64,000 nucleotides of DNA from an uncultured Methanomethylovorans sp. (GCF_963678545.1 NZ_OY782870.1:186001-250000), one strand, 5' to 3'; positions 8,788 through 18,927 are shown, counted from the stretch's first letter. A program made the numbers and translations. Notes: generated by a model not told the origin, from the sequence alone.

Positions 8788-9210
8788 TTATTTCATTAGA
8801 ATGTAGCGAATGACACCTACAACCAAACCGATTCCTCCCAGTGTAATCGCCACTGTTGGAATATTGGATTCCCCGTTCTGAACCGCCACAATGGTGTCGT
8901 TTTTTGAATATATCAATCCTGAATCACTCACTATCCTTTCTTCCTGATAAGTCTCATTTTTCACCAAATCTATTATGCGAGCTTCACCATAGCCACCTGA
9001 GCGGTGAATCTCGTCATCAGCTTCTTCTATTGGAGGCTCAACAACATCCGGTTGTTCTGAGATGTCTGGATTTTTATCAACAGGCAAAGTAATATCAACA
9101 TGCTCATCTTCATCAGTAGAGTTATCCACAATATCTGCAGGAGATACTGAGCAGGCATAGACACTTAAGCTAAAGGCAATCATCGTGAGCAACACAAAAA
9201 GAAGTCTCAT
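8788..9210 (-). CDS. Small exported protein with C-terminal membrane anchor
   Basis: A 140-residue protein with an N-terminal signal sequence (residues 1-20, ending VYAC, a loose lipobox), an acidic Pro/Glu/Asp-rich middle region, and a C-terminal hydrophobic segment followed by a short basic end (LGGIGLVVGVIRYILMK). It should lie on the outer face of the membrane, held by one or both ends. It starts 18 bp after the stop of the large surface protein gene and is very likely in the same transcript, so a joint envelope role is probable. No known family is recognised. Confidence 0.65.
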   Translation of the reverse strand: MRLLFVLLTMIAFSLSVYACSVSPADIVDNSTDEDEHVDITLPVDKNPDISEQPDVVEPPIEEADDEIHRSGGYGEARIIDLVKNETYQEERIVSDSGLIYSKNDTIVAVQNGESNIPTVAITLGGIGLVVGVIRYILMK

Positions 9211-9228
9211 TTTATCACCCGCAGATCA

Positions 9229-12200
9229 TTAATTCTCCCGATTAAGTGCATCATTCAATCTAGAGCGAATATCTTCGCGCAATTCATCCAACATGTAAAG
9301 TATGTCATCAGCAGTATCTAGCAGATATTCTTTGTTTTTCCAGCCAATAGCACCTAATAATGCGACCGCTACTAAACCGAACAATATCCAACCTATTACA
9401 CCGGATTTACTTTTTGTTTCAGGTTGTACCGCTTCTGTTACACCTTCAACTTCTTCCGGAGAAGGTTTACTTTCGGTATCTTCTGACCATACTGCTGCTT
9501 GTGATGTTTCTGCAGTGTTCTCAGCAGATGATGCGAGTGTCTTTTGAGAAGTAATAGCGAACGGTGAGAAACCGGGTGTATGTGACTCAAATACAGCATA
9601 GCTCTCGGTGTTGTTTATCAAAGTAGTAGCTAAAATTTGCCATGTACCATTAAATCTTTGCAACTTGACATCTGACGGATTCACACCATTTTTCTGCATC
9701 CATGACGTGTTTACCTTGAACTTAATTCGTACATCTTTAATATTATCCCCATTGGAAAAACCGGAATTTCCCAAAAAGATATTGACATATTTATATACCA
9801 AGCCCTCAGGGTTATTGTTTACTACCTTTGATCTATTATTCAGCACTTCTATAGTAGAGGCTATTTTTCCGGAATTTTTTAGTGAATATAAACTAATTGA
9901 CTGGACATCGTTACCTGACTTTGTGAACTCATAGGTGACATTGGCATTTTTTCGAAGATATGTAGTAGCAACATCTTTCAATGCAAGATTTTCATAATCC
10001 TCATTGCTACCACCGGATCCGCCACCGCCACTACTACTCTTTTTGGAACTGCTGCTACTACTGCTTCCACCACTGCCTGAAGAAGATGTGGTCAGACTGA
10101 TTTTTGCAGGTATGCCGAACAATCCTTCGCTATTGTACGGTACTAGAACGTAGTTATAGGTTGTTTCTTCAGTCAGATTACTATCTACATAAAATGTTGA
10201 TCCGCTGATGTTTCCAAGAGAGACGTTATCCCTGCTGATTTGCACTCCAGAAGTATCATTTGAAGTTTCCCAGACCAATGTAATTGAACTTTTTCCGATG
10301 TCACTTCCCGACAGATTATAGACCTGGGGGAGTTTCAACGCAACGGCCGAATCATTGACTAATACCGAATTAGTGTTTCCTGACATATCTATCGTCTGGA
10401 TGCCGATAGTGTAAGTAACTCCTTCTGATAGACCAGTTGCATTGTAGGAACTGGTATAATTATCTGAAGTACATGTTAAGGGAACACCATCCAGATAGAT
10501 GATCGCATATCCATAATCATTATCAATCGGGTTTGTCCACGTCCATTGTATCCAGCTTGTGCCTGCGCTTGTCTCTGTAAGGTTTGTTACAGAACCAGGA
10601 GGAGTTACATCGATAGAAATAGCAGCGGTTGCAGAATCGTTTACCCATGTAGGATTGATATTCCCTGAACTGTCAACAGTCTGAATACTGATCGTTTGAA
10701 GAGTACCCTCAGATAAACCTGTCACATTGTAGAAAGAATCCGATGTATCTATTATATATACACCATTCAAATAAATCCTCACATGACTAAAATCTGAATC
10801 ATTAGGATTAACCCAAGTCCAGTGTATCCAACTTGGACCTGTACTGATTTCGTAAAGGTTTGTAACAACTGCAGGAGGTGTTTGATCTATAATATTTATC
10901 TCAGAAATATTGAATGCAGCTTCAGCAGATTCAAGATCTGTTACCGCCTGATCCACTTCTTCCTGAGTGACTCCTGTATCAGTATAAATTGATTCTGCAG
11001 TTGCAATAGCTGAATTAAATGCATCAATAGCAGATTGTGGATATTGGCCATTTTCTGTACCGGCAACTGCACTTGCTACTTTTTCCTTTGCTGCATTGAT
11101 GACAGTGGTCAATTCACTTTTATCAATTGTTAAAGCTACTACTGTGACAGTAATTGTATCAGAATCAGTAAGACCCTTTGATTCTGCTGTGAACGTTATG
11201 TCATAGGTTCCAGCAGCACCAATATTGGGAGTCCAACTGAAAGCGCCGGTATTTGTGAAACTAGCTTCACTTGGCAAATTGACGGCAGAATACACAACAT
11301 TATCACCATCGGGATCTGTGGCTGATATAGCGAAGCTTAGTAATGAATTCTCATCAATTACCTTACTACCAATCGCATTAAGAACAGGTGACCGATCTAC
11401 ATCACCCACAGTTATTGTTATTGTTTCGAGATCAGTGATGGTGCCATCTGTTACCCTGAAAGTTACACTATAGTCACCAGAAGATGTATAAGAAGGAGTC
11501 CAAGTAAATACGCCAGAATCGGCATTGAAACTTGCCCCAGATGGTAAACCAATAACAGAATATGCTAATTCATTACCATCGGAATCTTTGCCTGAAACCA
11601 CAAAAGTAAGCAATTCATTTTCATTAACAGCCTTGTTGCCTATTGAACTAAGTACAGGTACTCTGTTAATGTTATTTACTCTAATTTCTATTGTCTCAGA
11701 GTCAGTTAGACCACCTGCTGTTGCAATAAACTTGACATAGTAAGTACCTGCTGCAGAGTATCCCGGGGTCCACACAAATGCGCCAGAGTTTTTATTAAAG
11801 CTTGCTCCTGGAGGCAAACCGACAGCAGAATATGTTATACTGTCTCCGTCATTATCAGTTGCAAAGACATTGAAACTTAGCACTGTATTCTCATCAATTG
11901 ACTTGTCTCCAATTAGATCGAGTATCGGAGCAGTATCATCTTTTTGGACTGCAACCTCATTATCACCCAGAACATCAATCTGACCAGTACTACCATCATT
12001 TGAAGAAACATAATCTACATTTCCAGTGATTGCATAGGTTCCCACTGCTGTGCTCGCCGGAACCTTGACGCTATAAACAATTGAATACGGAGTACCAGCA
12101 ATGATGTTCGATGTTGTGCCTGAAAAGGTCCATTTAACATTGGTTGAAGAATAAGAGAATTTGCCGGAATAGATTTCATTAACTATCCATCCACTTGGTA

Positions 12201-12423
12201 TCGTTTCTTTTATCCCAAGTGAAGACACGTCTTGATTTGCTGTTATGTTAAGAGTGACTATAAAAGTACCACCTGGAATTACAGTACCTTCAGATATCGA
12301 CCTTGAAACTGTTACTTCGTTTGCTGCTAAAACCGGATTTGAAGATATTACCAGAATAGTTAAGAGTATAATTCCTATAAGTCCTATAGTTCTATTCAGT
12401 GAATCAGCATTATAATTGATCAT
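9229..12423 (-). CDS. Large modular cell-surface protein (Ig-like, FIVAR, FN3, PGF-pre-PGF)
   Basis: About 1064 residues. From the N-terminus: signal peptide (1-35); a beta-sandwich stalk domain (to about 160); three putative Ig (He_PIG) repeats of about 90 residues, each starting PVL..IG.K..(D/N)EN and containing LP.GASFN and F.WTP; a FIVAR-type helical domain (about 432-508); three fibronectin-III-like repeats (two starting PP..VTNL); a Ser/Gly linker (about 790-818); a PGF-pre-PGF domain (NVTYEFTKSGNDVQSISL onward); then a membrane helix near 1005-1025 and a charged, inward tail. Start: the ATG at 12423 is preferred over 12438 because GGTGGTGG lies just before it. It is probably an adhesin or envelope protein. 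It lacks the usual PGF-CTERM sorting tail. Confidence 0.82.
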   Translation of the reverse strand: MINYNADSLNRTIGLIGIILLTILVISSNPVLAANEVTVSRSISEGTVIPGGTFIVTLNITANQDVSSLGIKETIPSGWIVNEIYSGKFSYSSTNVKWTFSGTTSNIIAGTPYSIVYSVKVPASTAVGTYAITGNVDYVSSNDGSTGQIDVLGDNEVAVQKDDTAPILDLIGDKSIDENTVLSFNVFATDNDGDSITYSAVGLPPGASFNKNSGAFVWTPGYSAAGTYYVKFIATAGGLTDSETIEIRVNNINRVPVLSSIGNKAVNENELLTFVVSGKDSDGNELAYSVIGLPSGASFNADSGVFTWTPSYTSSGDYSVTFRVTDGTITDLETITITVGDVDRSPVLNAIGSKVIDENSLLSFAISATDPDGDNVVYSAVNLPSEASFTNTGAFSWTPNIGAAGTYDITFTAESKGLTDSDTITVTVVALTIDKSELTTVINAAKEKVASAVAGTENGQYPQSAIDAFNSAIATAESIYTDTGVTQEEVDQAVTDLESAEAAFNISEINIIDQTPPAVVTNLYEISTGPSWIHWTWVNPNDSDFSHVRIYLNGVYIIDTSDSFYNVTGLSEGTLQTISIQTVDSSGNINPTWVNDSATAAISIDVTPPGSVTNLTETSAGTSWIQWTWTNPIDNDYGYAIIYLDGVPLTCTSDNYTSSYNATGLSEGVTYTIGIQTIDMSGNTNSVLVNDSAVALKLPQVYNLSGSDIGKSSITLVWETSNDTSGVQISRDNVSLGNISGSTFYVDSNLTEETTYNYVLVPYNSEGLFGIPAKISLTTSSSGSGGSSSSSSSKKSSSGGGGSGGSNEDYENLALKDVATTYLRKNANVTYEFTKSGNDVQSISLYSLKNSGKIASTIEVLNNRSKVVNNNPEGLVYKYVNIFLGNSGFSNGDNIKDVRIKFKVNTSWMQKNGVNPSDVKLQRFNGTWQILATTLINNTESYAVFESHTPGFSPFAITSQKTLASSAENTAETSQAAVWSEDTESKPSPEEVEGVTEAVQPETKSKSGVIGWILFGLVAVALLGAIGWKNKEYLLDTADDILYMLDELREDIRSRLNDALNREN

Positions 12424-12964
12424 TGAATCCACCACCATTTTTCAGTCTGCTCATAAAATTGTAATATCTACCACGAGAATCTGCCCATCGCCTCGATATT
12501 TATATCCAAGACCTATCTTCTCCTGAAATTCTCTGATACTTCAGAGCATATACATGCAACTGAAAAAAGTGAAGTAAGTATGATAGGAACAACATAGATA
12601 GGGAAATTGAAACAGATGACCGTGATAACCAGCATATAATAATTACACATGCCAGTAGCAGAGTGATAGTCTCATTCATGACTTAACCTAGTCATATCAA
12701 CTTAAAGCATTTTCACAAAGGAAATAAGGAGCTATACAGACTCTATATAGGTGGGTGTAGATCACATGGAACTCTATTCCAAGATTATGGTAATTTAAAA
12801 TAAGGATAAAATTATTTGGTAAGGGAGCAAAAATGAGATAATATAATTGAATTAGATGAATACACCCTATATAGACGGCAAAAAGTGTTGCTGATTTTGA
12901 TTGGTGTTGATAGAGTTGGGAAAAAGTTCATCGACTGCTCTTTTGGCAGCAGAGGAACGAAGTG
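12424..12964. other. Intergenic region upstream of the surface-protein operon
   Basis: About 540 bp that includes the promoter of the surface-protein operon. No convincing gene. The only notable element is at its left-gene-distal end, the CRISPR-repeat-like sequence described separately. Confidence 0.4.
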
Positions 12965-12993
12965 CGTTTCATCCCCACTTGTGCGGGGAATTC
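12965..12993. repeat. Single CRISPR-repeat-like sequence (type I-E style)
   Basis: GTTTCATCCCCAC, then TT, then GTGCGGGGAATTC: about 28-29 nt with the CCCC/GGGG palindrome and flanks of type I-E repeats. Only one copy is present, with no second copy at spacer distance on either side and no cas gene in the window. It abuts the stop codon of the ATPase gene. It could instead be that gene's terminator hairpin. Confidence 0.45.
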
Positions 12994-14421
12994 TCATTCA
13001 TCCCCGGCTGAAATATAACCATCCAGCGTCAGCAACAAAACATTCTCCTCTCTGGCAATCTCATGCATCCTTTTCGTGAAACCAAATCTGCTGATAAGTG
13101 CAAAATGCTCTTTTCTCTCCAGGAACCATTTTACATGAGCAGCTTTCTCCTTGAGGCTGAAGTAAACATCAGCATCTGTTTTCTGCTTCTGCCATTTGCA
13201 TTCGCAGAAAAGTATGTTCTTTGAATCCTGATCCAGAGCAACTATGTCTATCTCATAGTCATTTTTCCCTTTTGGCATATTAGGGATCTTACCCCACTGC
13301 CTGCCTATGGATTTGAACCTGAATGGAAGCTTATTCTGTAAGTTGAGATACACGAGCATTTCTTTCCCCACCTGCTCAAAAGTCTCTCCCAGGTAACGGT
13401 CATAGCTCCTATCAAGGTCTTCTATAACAGATGATGCATCACCTGCCTCTATGGAATCCCTGTGAACCAGTACATACCGGAACCAGAAGCGTAAGAAAGG
13501 ATCATCTATTGAATAAATAGTTTTACGGGTAGACAACTTCTCTGCCACTGGATGTTCTTTCCTCACAAATCCAAGCTTCATGAGTGTATCAAGATAATAA
13601 GATAGGTCCTTAGTTTCCAAAAATGCTCCTGCAGCAATTTCTCCTGCCCTTGTTGCACCTTTGGAAATGGAATAGAGGATATTCATGTAGGTAGCAGGTT
13701 CTCTTAGTTCCTCACGAAGAAGAAAATCACCTTCAGCATAGAGTACGGCTTCTTTGGAGAATATTGCATGCACCACATTCTCGTAAAAGCTTTTATCTGG
13801 GTTAAAGAACCTGAGATAAAAAGGAATACCTCCAGTTGCTCCATATATCCGCATAAGCTCATCGGCTTCAAAGCCCGGGAAAAAACCCTTCATATGCTGT
13901 AAAAGCAGGGGCATGACTTGCATCTGTCCCGTTCTCCTACCATACAACGGGCTGGAATGAGCAAGTGTTGTTTTTTCCATCATGGAAATAGAAGAACCAC
14001 AGAGAATTAGGTGGAAAGTTCCATCTTTTAGAATTTCATCAACTATAAGCTGGAACACCGATGGTATAGATTCATCTACCTGTGCCAGATAAGAAAACTC
14101 ATCGATAACTATGACAAGCTTTTCATCGTTTTTCCACTGCTTTCGGATATATTCGAACATCTCATCAAAAGTATCAACAGCAGGCTCAACATTATCGAAC
14201 AGACTTGAAGCTCTTTTCCTGAACCTGAGAGCATTGGACTGCGTACCCCTCATATCCGCCAGGAAATAGATATGTGGCTTGTCCTGTACGAAATGCTGGA
14301 TCAGTTCTGTTTTTCCAACCCGCCGGCGACCATAGATTACCGTGAAAGAGAAATGTCCAGAACTGTATTCCTTGTTTAAATATTCAAGCTCTTGAATTCG
14401 ATTAATGAAATTACTGAACAT
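12994..14421 (-). CDS. Archaeal ATPase with C-terminal DUF234-type nuclease-like domain
   Basis: A 475-residue protein of the archaeal ATPase (PF01637-like) class. The N-terminal ATPase has Walker A GRRRVGKTEL near residue 30 and Walker B LVIVIDEFSYL near 103, and a sensor-like CGSSISMM. A winged-helix region follows (ATRAGEIAAGAFLE), then a DUF234-like C-terminus with the PD-(D/E)xK pattern EIDIVALD ... FCECKWQ (about 400-422). Such proteins are common in archaea and are thought to act on DNA or mobile elements; substrates are unknown. Single-gene unit. A CRISPR-like repeat follows its stop at once. Confidence 0.82.
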   Translation of the reverse strand: MFSNFINRIQELEYLNKEYSSGHFSFTVIYGRRRVGKTELIQHFVQDKPHIYFLADMRGTQSNALRFRKRASSLFDNVEPAVDTFDEMFEYIRKQWKNDEKLVIVIDEFSYLAQVDESIPSVFQLIVDEILKDGTFHLILCGSSISMMEKTTLAHSSPLYGRRTGQMQVMPLLLQHMKGFFPGFEADELMRIYGATGGIPFYLRFFNPDKSFYENVVHAIFSKEAVLYAEGDFLLREELREPATYMNILYSISKGATRAGEIAAGAFLETKDLSYYLDTLMKLGFVRKEHPVAEKLSTRKTIYSIDDPFLRFWFRYVLVHRDSIEAGDASSVIEDLDRSYDRYLGETFEQVGKEMLVYLNLQNKLPFRFKSIGRQWGKIPNMPKGKNDYEIDIVALDQDSKNILFCECKWQKQKTDADVYFSLKEKAAHVKWFLERKEHFALISRFGFTKRMHEIAREENVLLLTLDGYISAGDE

Positions 14422-14980
14422 ATTAATTATGATTTAGTTTAGTATTATTTATAGGTTCTGGAAATGCAAGGATTTGGTTTTTGTATAATAGAAGTTCTTT
14501 TCAATGCTTTTGTAGTCTTTTTACTTGCTTCTCTATGAAACTGCAGAAACTCTTGTCATATCTGAAGAATTGCTCAACTATAACCCTTTTGAAGCTCTTG
14601 AACTTTTGTTTGTGGATATTAGTTACTTTTTTGAAATTCGACCATGAAAAATGCAATTTATATTAGAATAGCAGAAAAATGGATAAATACAGGACTTTGA
14701 AACTTGTTTCTTGCTAAAAACTCCTGATTTTCCCTCTTACCATTGCTCTAGTGCCAGGTGGGAGGGCAAATGGTTATTGTTTCCTCGAAATTGGCTCTTC
14801 AACAACTCTAATTCATATGTGCATTACGAATTTAAGAAACGATTTCATGTTGAATTGATAGTTGTTTACCAAAATATGATATGGCTCCTTACCTTGATTT
14901 GGCAAATAAAGAGCAATTATTGTTTAGTTTATCGAAAAAGCACTCTATTAGTACCTAATAAGTAACATCTAATGCTGCTG

Positions 14981-15138
14981 AAGGTATAATAACTGCTAAA
15001 ACTCGCTAAATATAGACCTTATTTGAACCTTTTCCATCTGCGTTTTATTAAATTTATTACATCGTGATGGTCCCAACGTGACTCAAACTCCTATCCATCC
15101 CTTGTCGGGTCGTCCTTGCATAGGACACTAAGCAGGGA
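14981..15138. repeat. Direct repeat, copy 1 (about 158 bp)
   Basis: Near-identical to 15361-15537. The core from CTAAATATAG to GCAGGGA is shared, with a perfectly conserved central 60 bp. It ends with the hairpin GTCCT-TGCAT-AGGAC. On the minus strand the central part reads as protein-like text (SRWDHHDVINLIKRRWKRFK, then a stop), so it may be an eroded gene end. A non-coding RNA is the alternative. Confidence 0.6.
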
Positions 15139-15360
15139 ACAAAATATTAGTAGCCTCAATGGACCAGAGTATCGTAAAATTAGAGTATCAGCTGAAAACA
15201 TCAAGATTTCAGATAAGAAGCTTAACTGCTCACAGTAATTGATTCATTACAGTCCATTAAATATTGGGAATATATTTAGTCGTTATTAATGGATTTTACC
15301 GATACATAGGCACATTGATAGTGGTTATCAAATCCCAATAGACAATGATCAATACTAGTT

Positions 15361-15537
15361 AAGGGTATAGCAAATAGTAAAACTAGCTAAATATAGGCCT
15401 TATTTGAACCTTTTCCATCTGCGTTTTATTAAATTTATTACATCGTGATGGTCCCAACGTGACTCACACACCTATACATCCCTTGTCGGGTCGTCCTTGC
15501 CTGTAGGCAAGTCCTTGCATAGGACACTAAGCAGGGA
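15361..15537. repeat. Direct repeat, copy 2 (about 177 bp)
   Basis: Second copy of the repeat at 14981-15138. It differs by a few bases and by an extra 17-18 nt that forms its own perfect hairpin (CTTGCCT GT AGGCAAG) inside the terminal stem-loop region. The extra segment keeps the minus-strand frame open. Confidence 0.6.
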
Positions 15538-16658
15538 AAAAAACCCTTCCGATATTTTTTCGTTGTGGTGTAAGTAAAAAATCTGCATGTTTTAGCACTA
15601 AAATTAATCTATCCTTCTAAGTGGGAGTTGTTTGTTAAAACTCATAGGGATATTACATCAAAGTAATATGGTTTTGGAAATTGGGATTAATAACAAACAT
15701 GGCAAAAACTAAATTAGCTGCACAGAGTCCATAAATATAATTGGTCTTTGTTCTTCAAAATGCAAGATACCCAAACTTTCCCCAAACGAATATCAACTGA
15801 CCATTTATGATCTGCTGTCCTCTGATAGGGGTAATACAACTGATACGTATTAATGAATCTCTGTTTGTAGAATTTGATCATAAGTGACTGCTCAGCACGG
15901 GAATAATATCAGCTTTGTTGATCAAAATATAAGAGGTATGAAGAAGTACCTTAAAAAGCAAGATCGAAAAATGGACCTGTAACATTGGCTGTACACCTCT
16001 ACCTTTAACGACCGTCTGGACAGCAGTAGAGAAGCATAGAGACAACAAAATATGAAGTTGATAATGTTGTGGGTTTAAGGCAGAAGTCTTCACCAAAGAC
16101 TTCCTACGAAATATTTTGAAGATTGCCTGAGCTGCATATCGAATTATCTTACTAGGAGATGAATGTTTTTAGTAACAAGACAATAACATTAATGCAAACT
16201 AACGTTTGTTATTCAAATTCCCATCTGGTTTTATGTTTTCATTTGATCAGCTTTTTGTTGCACAATATTCTCGCACGATAGTTCACTTGTTTGCAGAAAA
16301 CATATCGAGGAATATTTTAAAAACCCTTTTTCAACTTTTGTTTCCATAATAGAGTAAGCAATTGAGTTGAAACATTAGTTTGTATAAGTCTTTTGTAGAT
16401 CAAATTGTTTCTATAGTAATAGGGGTCAGCAAACCGAAAATGAAATGAATACAAGTCTTTATAATTTTTTTATCCTCTGAATTGAACAACAAAAATGCAC
16501 ATATGGCTATAGGAGAAGAGAACTAAAATTGCGGAACTTGAAGCTTTGTATCGATAATCGTAGAAATTAAGAATACTTCATAAACAACATTAAAAGAGCG
16601 TTATGTGTAAAAAAGAGAGGAGAAGCATGTAATGCTACTTCCCCGAATGTACACATTC

Positions 16659-17993
16659 TCATAATTGGGACTTCAATTTCTCCTCAATCAGCTTCATGAG
16701 TTTTTCATTACCTACTGCCTTTGCACTTTCATACAATGAAGAAGCAGCGACCAGAGTTTTCATACCCTCGAATTCCATTCCCATCTGTCGTATGCTCTCA
16801 CTTGTCATTTCATTATCTAGTTTGTATTTCTTCATTAGCTCAAACAGTTCTTTATTATCCGCTTTTAGTCCCTCGATCTCTTCCCTGTTCCTTGCATCTG
16901 CCTCTTCCAACAGTTCCTTGTTAGTGAAAATGAAATCTGCCTCACATTTAAGGTATGCTTCTATGAGCTTGTCAATATCAGGCAGGTGATAGAAATCCCT
17001 GGACCCGCCCAGGCTGTGACCCATCATTGTTTCTGCATAATCCGTCTGTACATCCCTACGAGTCAGGACATTACTGAAATACTTACGCAACAAATGTCCT
17101 CTCACATCGTTCCAATCAAAAGAATCTCCTGTTGGTGGGTGTAATTTCCGGTACATAGCCAGTAAAGAAGTCGTTGACAGCTTCCTGTAAGCATCACTAT
17201 CCCTGGCACCTGGAACAGGCTCTCCTATCTTCTTCTTCACAAACAAATAGTTATTATCAGAGGTCACCTTGCGCTTATGATAGCTTAGCATGGAGTTATG
17301 TGTTTTATGGACTGGGGGAGTGTTTCTGTAATTCAGGTACTCGTCAATGGTCTCAGTAGCTTCCTTGGATAAGAACGTGATGAACTTGACAGGAGAAGTG
17401 TTCCTGGTCTTTTGTCTGCGCAAATCCTTCAGAACAGTTATACCGGAAGGATGCCTGCCGCTCTTGAACTGATCTACCCGCAAATTGACCAGATCAGCAT
17501 TTGATAAACCTGAACTTACCTGAGCGAGTATCAACGCTTTTTCAAGAACATCTGCCTTCTCAAGCATCTCAGTGATCGTTTGTTTATTAACTGCCACACC
17601 AGTATGGGTCTTTACCTTTGAGTCAGTGTCCTCATAGATGATCTTGCGTGTGGCCCTTGGTACTGTGAAACCGAAATGCTCATAGAAACCGACCATATCG
17701 GAAAAGTATGTGTGTACCGTGCCCGGGGAAAGAGGTTTACCTGTTTTCTTACCAATACGGTTTAGCAAGTATTTTTTATACTTGGAAAGTCTTCTGACAT
17801 ACATGTACTCTACGGGCGAGGCATCGCTCTTCCTATCGTTTCTGGCCTCATTCAACAGCTCATCGGCTGTTGCGTGGGACTCATTGGCTTCAAGGAACAT
17901 CCGCAAGGATATGCGATGTCTTTCTCTGGACTCAGGAACGAACAGTTCGTTCCAACTTTCGAATTTATCATCCAAGGTGGTGTCTCCTAACAT
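16659..17993 (-). CDS. Tyrosine recombinase / integrase
   Basis: A 444-residue site-specific recombinase. Residues about 20-120 form a SAM-like core-binding domain, and about 140-345 the catalytic domain with the box II pattern H-x-x-R (RGHLLRKYF), the later GHS, and the nucleophile Tyr in SRDFYHLPD. The expected first Arg of the catalytic set (usually in a TGLR motif) is replaced: the matching segment reads SSGLSNADLVNL. After the catalytic domain comes a 90-residue helical, coiled-coil-like tail (EEADARNREEIEGLKADNKE). It may move a nearby element or act as a chromosomal recombinase. No att sites could be assigned. Confidence 0.82.
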   Translation of the reverse strand: MLGDTTLDDKFESWNELFVPESRERHRISLRMFLEANESHATADELLNEARNDRKSDASPVEYMYVRRLSKYKKYLLNRIGKKTGKPLSPGTVHTYFSDMVGFYEHFGFTVPRATRKIIYEDTDSKVKTHTGVAVNKQTITEMLEKADVLEKALILAQVSSGLSNADLVNLRVDQFKSGRHPSGITVLKDLRRQKTRNTSPVKFITFLSKEATETIDEYLNYRNTPPVHKTHNSMLSYHKRKVTSDNNYLFVKKKIGEPVPGARDSDAYRKLSTTSLLAMYRKLHPPTGDSFDWNDVRGHLLRKYFSNVLTRRDVQTDYAETMMGHSLGGSRDFYHLPDIDKLIEAYLKCEADFIFTNKELLEEADARNREEIEGLKADNKELFELMKKYKLDNEMTSESIRQMGMEFEGMKTLVAASSLYESAKAVGNEKLMKLIEEKLKSQL

Positions 17994-18111
17994 AATAAAG
18001 TTATACTAGGTTATTACAATCTATGTATAAAGTTAGTATTGGGATGCATTAGAACCATACTGAAATAAACTGCACTTTGCGGGTTAAATATCTATCCTGA
18101 AGGAATCAATA

Positions 18112-18927
18112 ATGCTGAAGATAGGAATAGTCGGATGCGGAACAATAGGTACTAGCATCTGTAAAGCGATCGATGATGGCTTGATAGAAACAGAACTTTA
18201 TGCCATATATGATAGGAACGCTGAAAACGTTGGAAGACTTAAGGCCTCCCTGATCAATCTTCGGCCTCAGGTGATGGAAATTGAAGAAATGGTCAAACAT
18301 ATAGATCTGCTCGTGGAATGCGCTTCCCAGGAAGCAGTCTATGAAGTGGTACCTGCTGCCCTGCACGCAGGATGCGATGTTATGATTATGAGCGTGGGAG
18401 CTTTTGCAGATGAAAGGCTTTTCAAAACCGTGTACGAGATTGCAAAAGAAATGAACTGTAAGATATATTTGCCATCTGGTGCAATCGCAGGACTTGATGG
18501 ACTTAAATCAGCGGCTTCAGACAAAATATATTCGGTAACATTAACAACACAGAAACCTCCTGCCGGATTGGCAGGTGCTCCCTTTGTCATACAGAACAAC
18601 ATCAAGCTGGACGAGATAAAAAGCAAGACTGTTATCTTTGAAGGCAAGGCGAGCGAAGCTGTTAAAGGATTTCCAGCAAATGTGAATGTAGCTGCCACCC
18701 TAAGCTTGGCAGGGATAGGTCTTGAAAAAACTAAAGTGAAGATCATAGCCAATCCCGCATTGAGCCGAAATATACACGAGATCACGGTGGAAGGTACCTT
18801 TGGCAAATTAACTTCAAAGGTTGAGAACGTACCGTCGCCAAGTAATCCAAAGAGCAGTTATTTAGCACCACTTTCTGCTATTGCAACATTGAAAAAGATC
18901 ATAGATCCACTGCAAGTAGGCACCTAA
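18112..18927 (+). CDS. nadX: L-aspartate dehydrogenase NadX
   Basis: A 271-residue enzyme that oxidises L-aspartate to iminoaspartate with NAD(P)+, the first step of de novo NAD synthesis in many archaea. The Rossmann motif GIVGCGTIG is at residues 4-12. Segments typical of the family follow: LLVECASQEAV, IMSVGAFAD, LPSGAIAGLDGLKSA, and NVNVAATLSLAGIG. The likely catalytic His is in SRNIHEITVEG. Length is usual for the family. NadA, the enzyme that uses its product, lies about 100 bp downstream on the same strand. No nadC is in the window. Confidence 0.93.
   Translation: MLKIGIVGCGTIGTSICKAIDDGLIETELYAIYDRNAENVGRLKASLINLRPQVMEIEEMVKHIDLLVECASQEAVYEVVPAALHAGCDVMIMSVGAFADERLFKTVYEIAKEMNCKIYLPSGAIAGLDGLKSAASDKIYSVTLTTQKPPAGLAGAPFVIQNNIKLDEIKSKTVIFEGKASEAVKGFPANVNVAATLSLAGIGLEKTKVKIIANPALSRNIHEITVEGTFGKLTSKVENVPSPSNPKSSYLAPLSAIATLKKIIDPLQVGT

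Larger units (their letters stand above)
14422..16658. other. 2.2 kb gene-poor stretch
   Basis: No intact gene is supported. It holds the two direct repeats described below. A plus-strand fragment around 14525-14642 has protein-like text (ETLVISEELLNYNPFEALEL). A perfect hairpin of AGTCTT type lies near 16080-16101. Several long frames here have codon use unlike real genes. The whole stretch looks like eroded mobile or gene debris next to a tyrosine recombinase. Confidence 0.5.

Noticed and set aside
14481..14965. Two plus-strand frames in the gene-poor stretch
   Set aside because: Weak starts (one is TTG), no ribosome binding site, and Trp/Phe/Leu-heavy text typical of non-coding AT-rich DNA.
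15061..15140. Possible tRNA in the direct repeats (minus strand has GTTTGAGTC followed by GGGACCA)
   Set aside because: No matching acceptor stem, D-arm or anticodon arm could be folded, and the second copy breaks the T-loop-like part.
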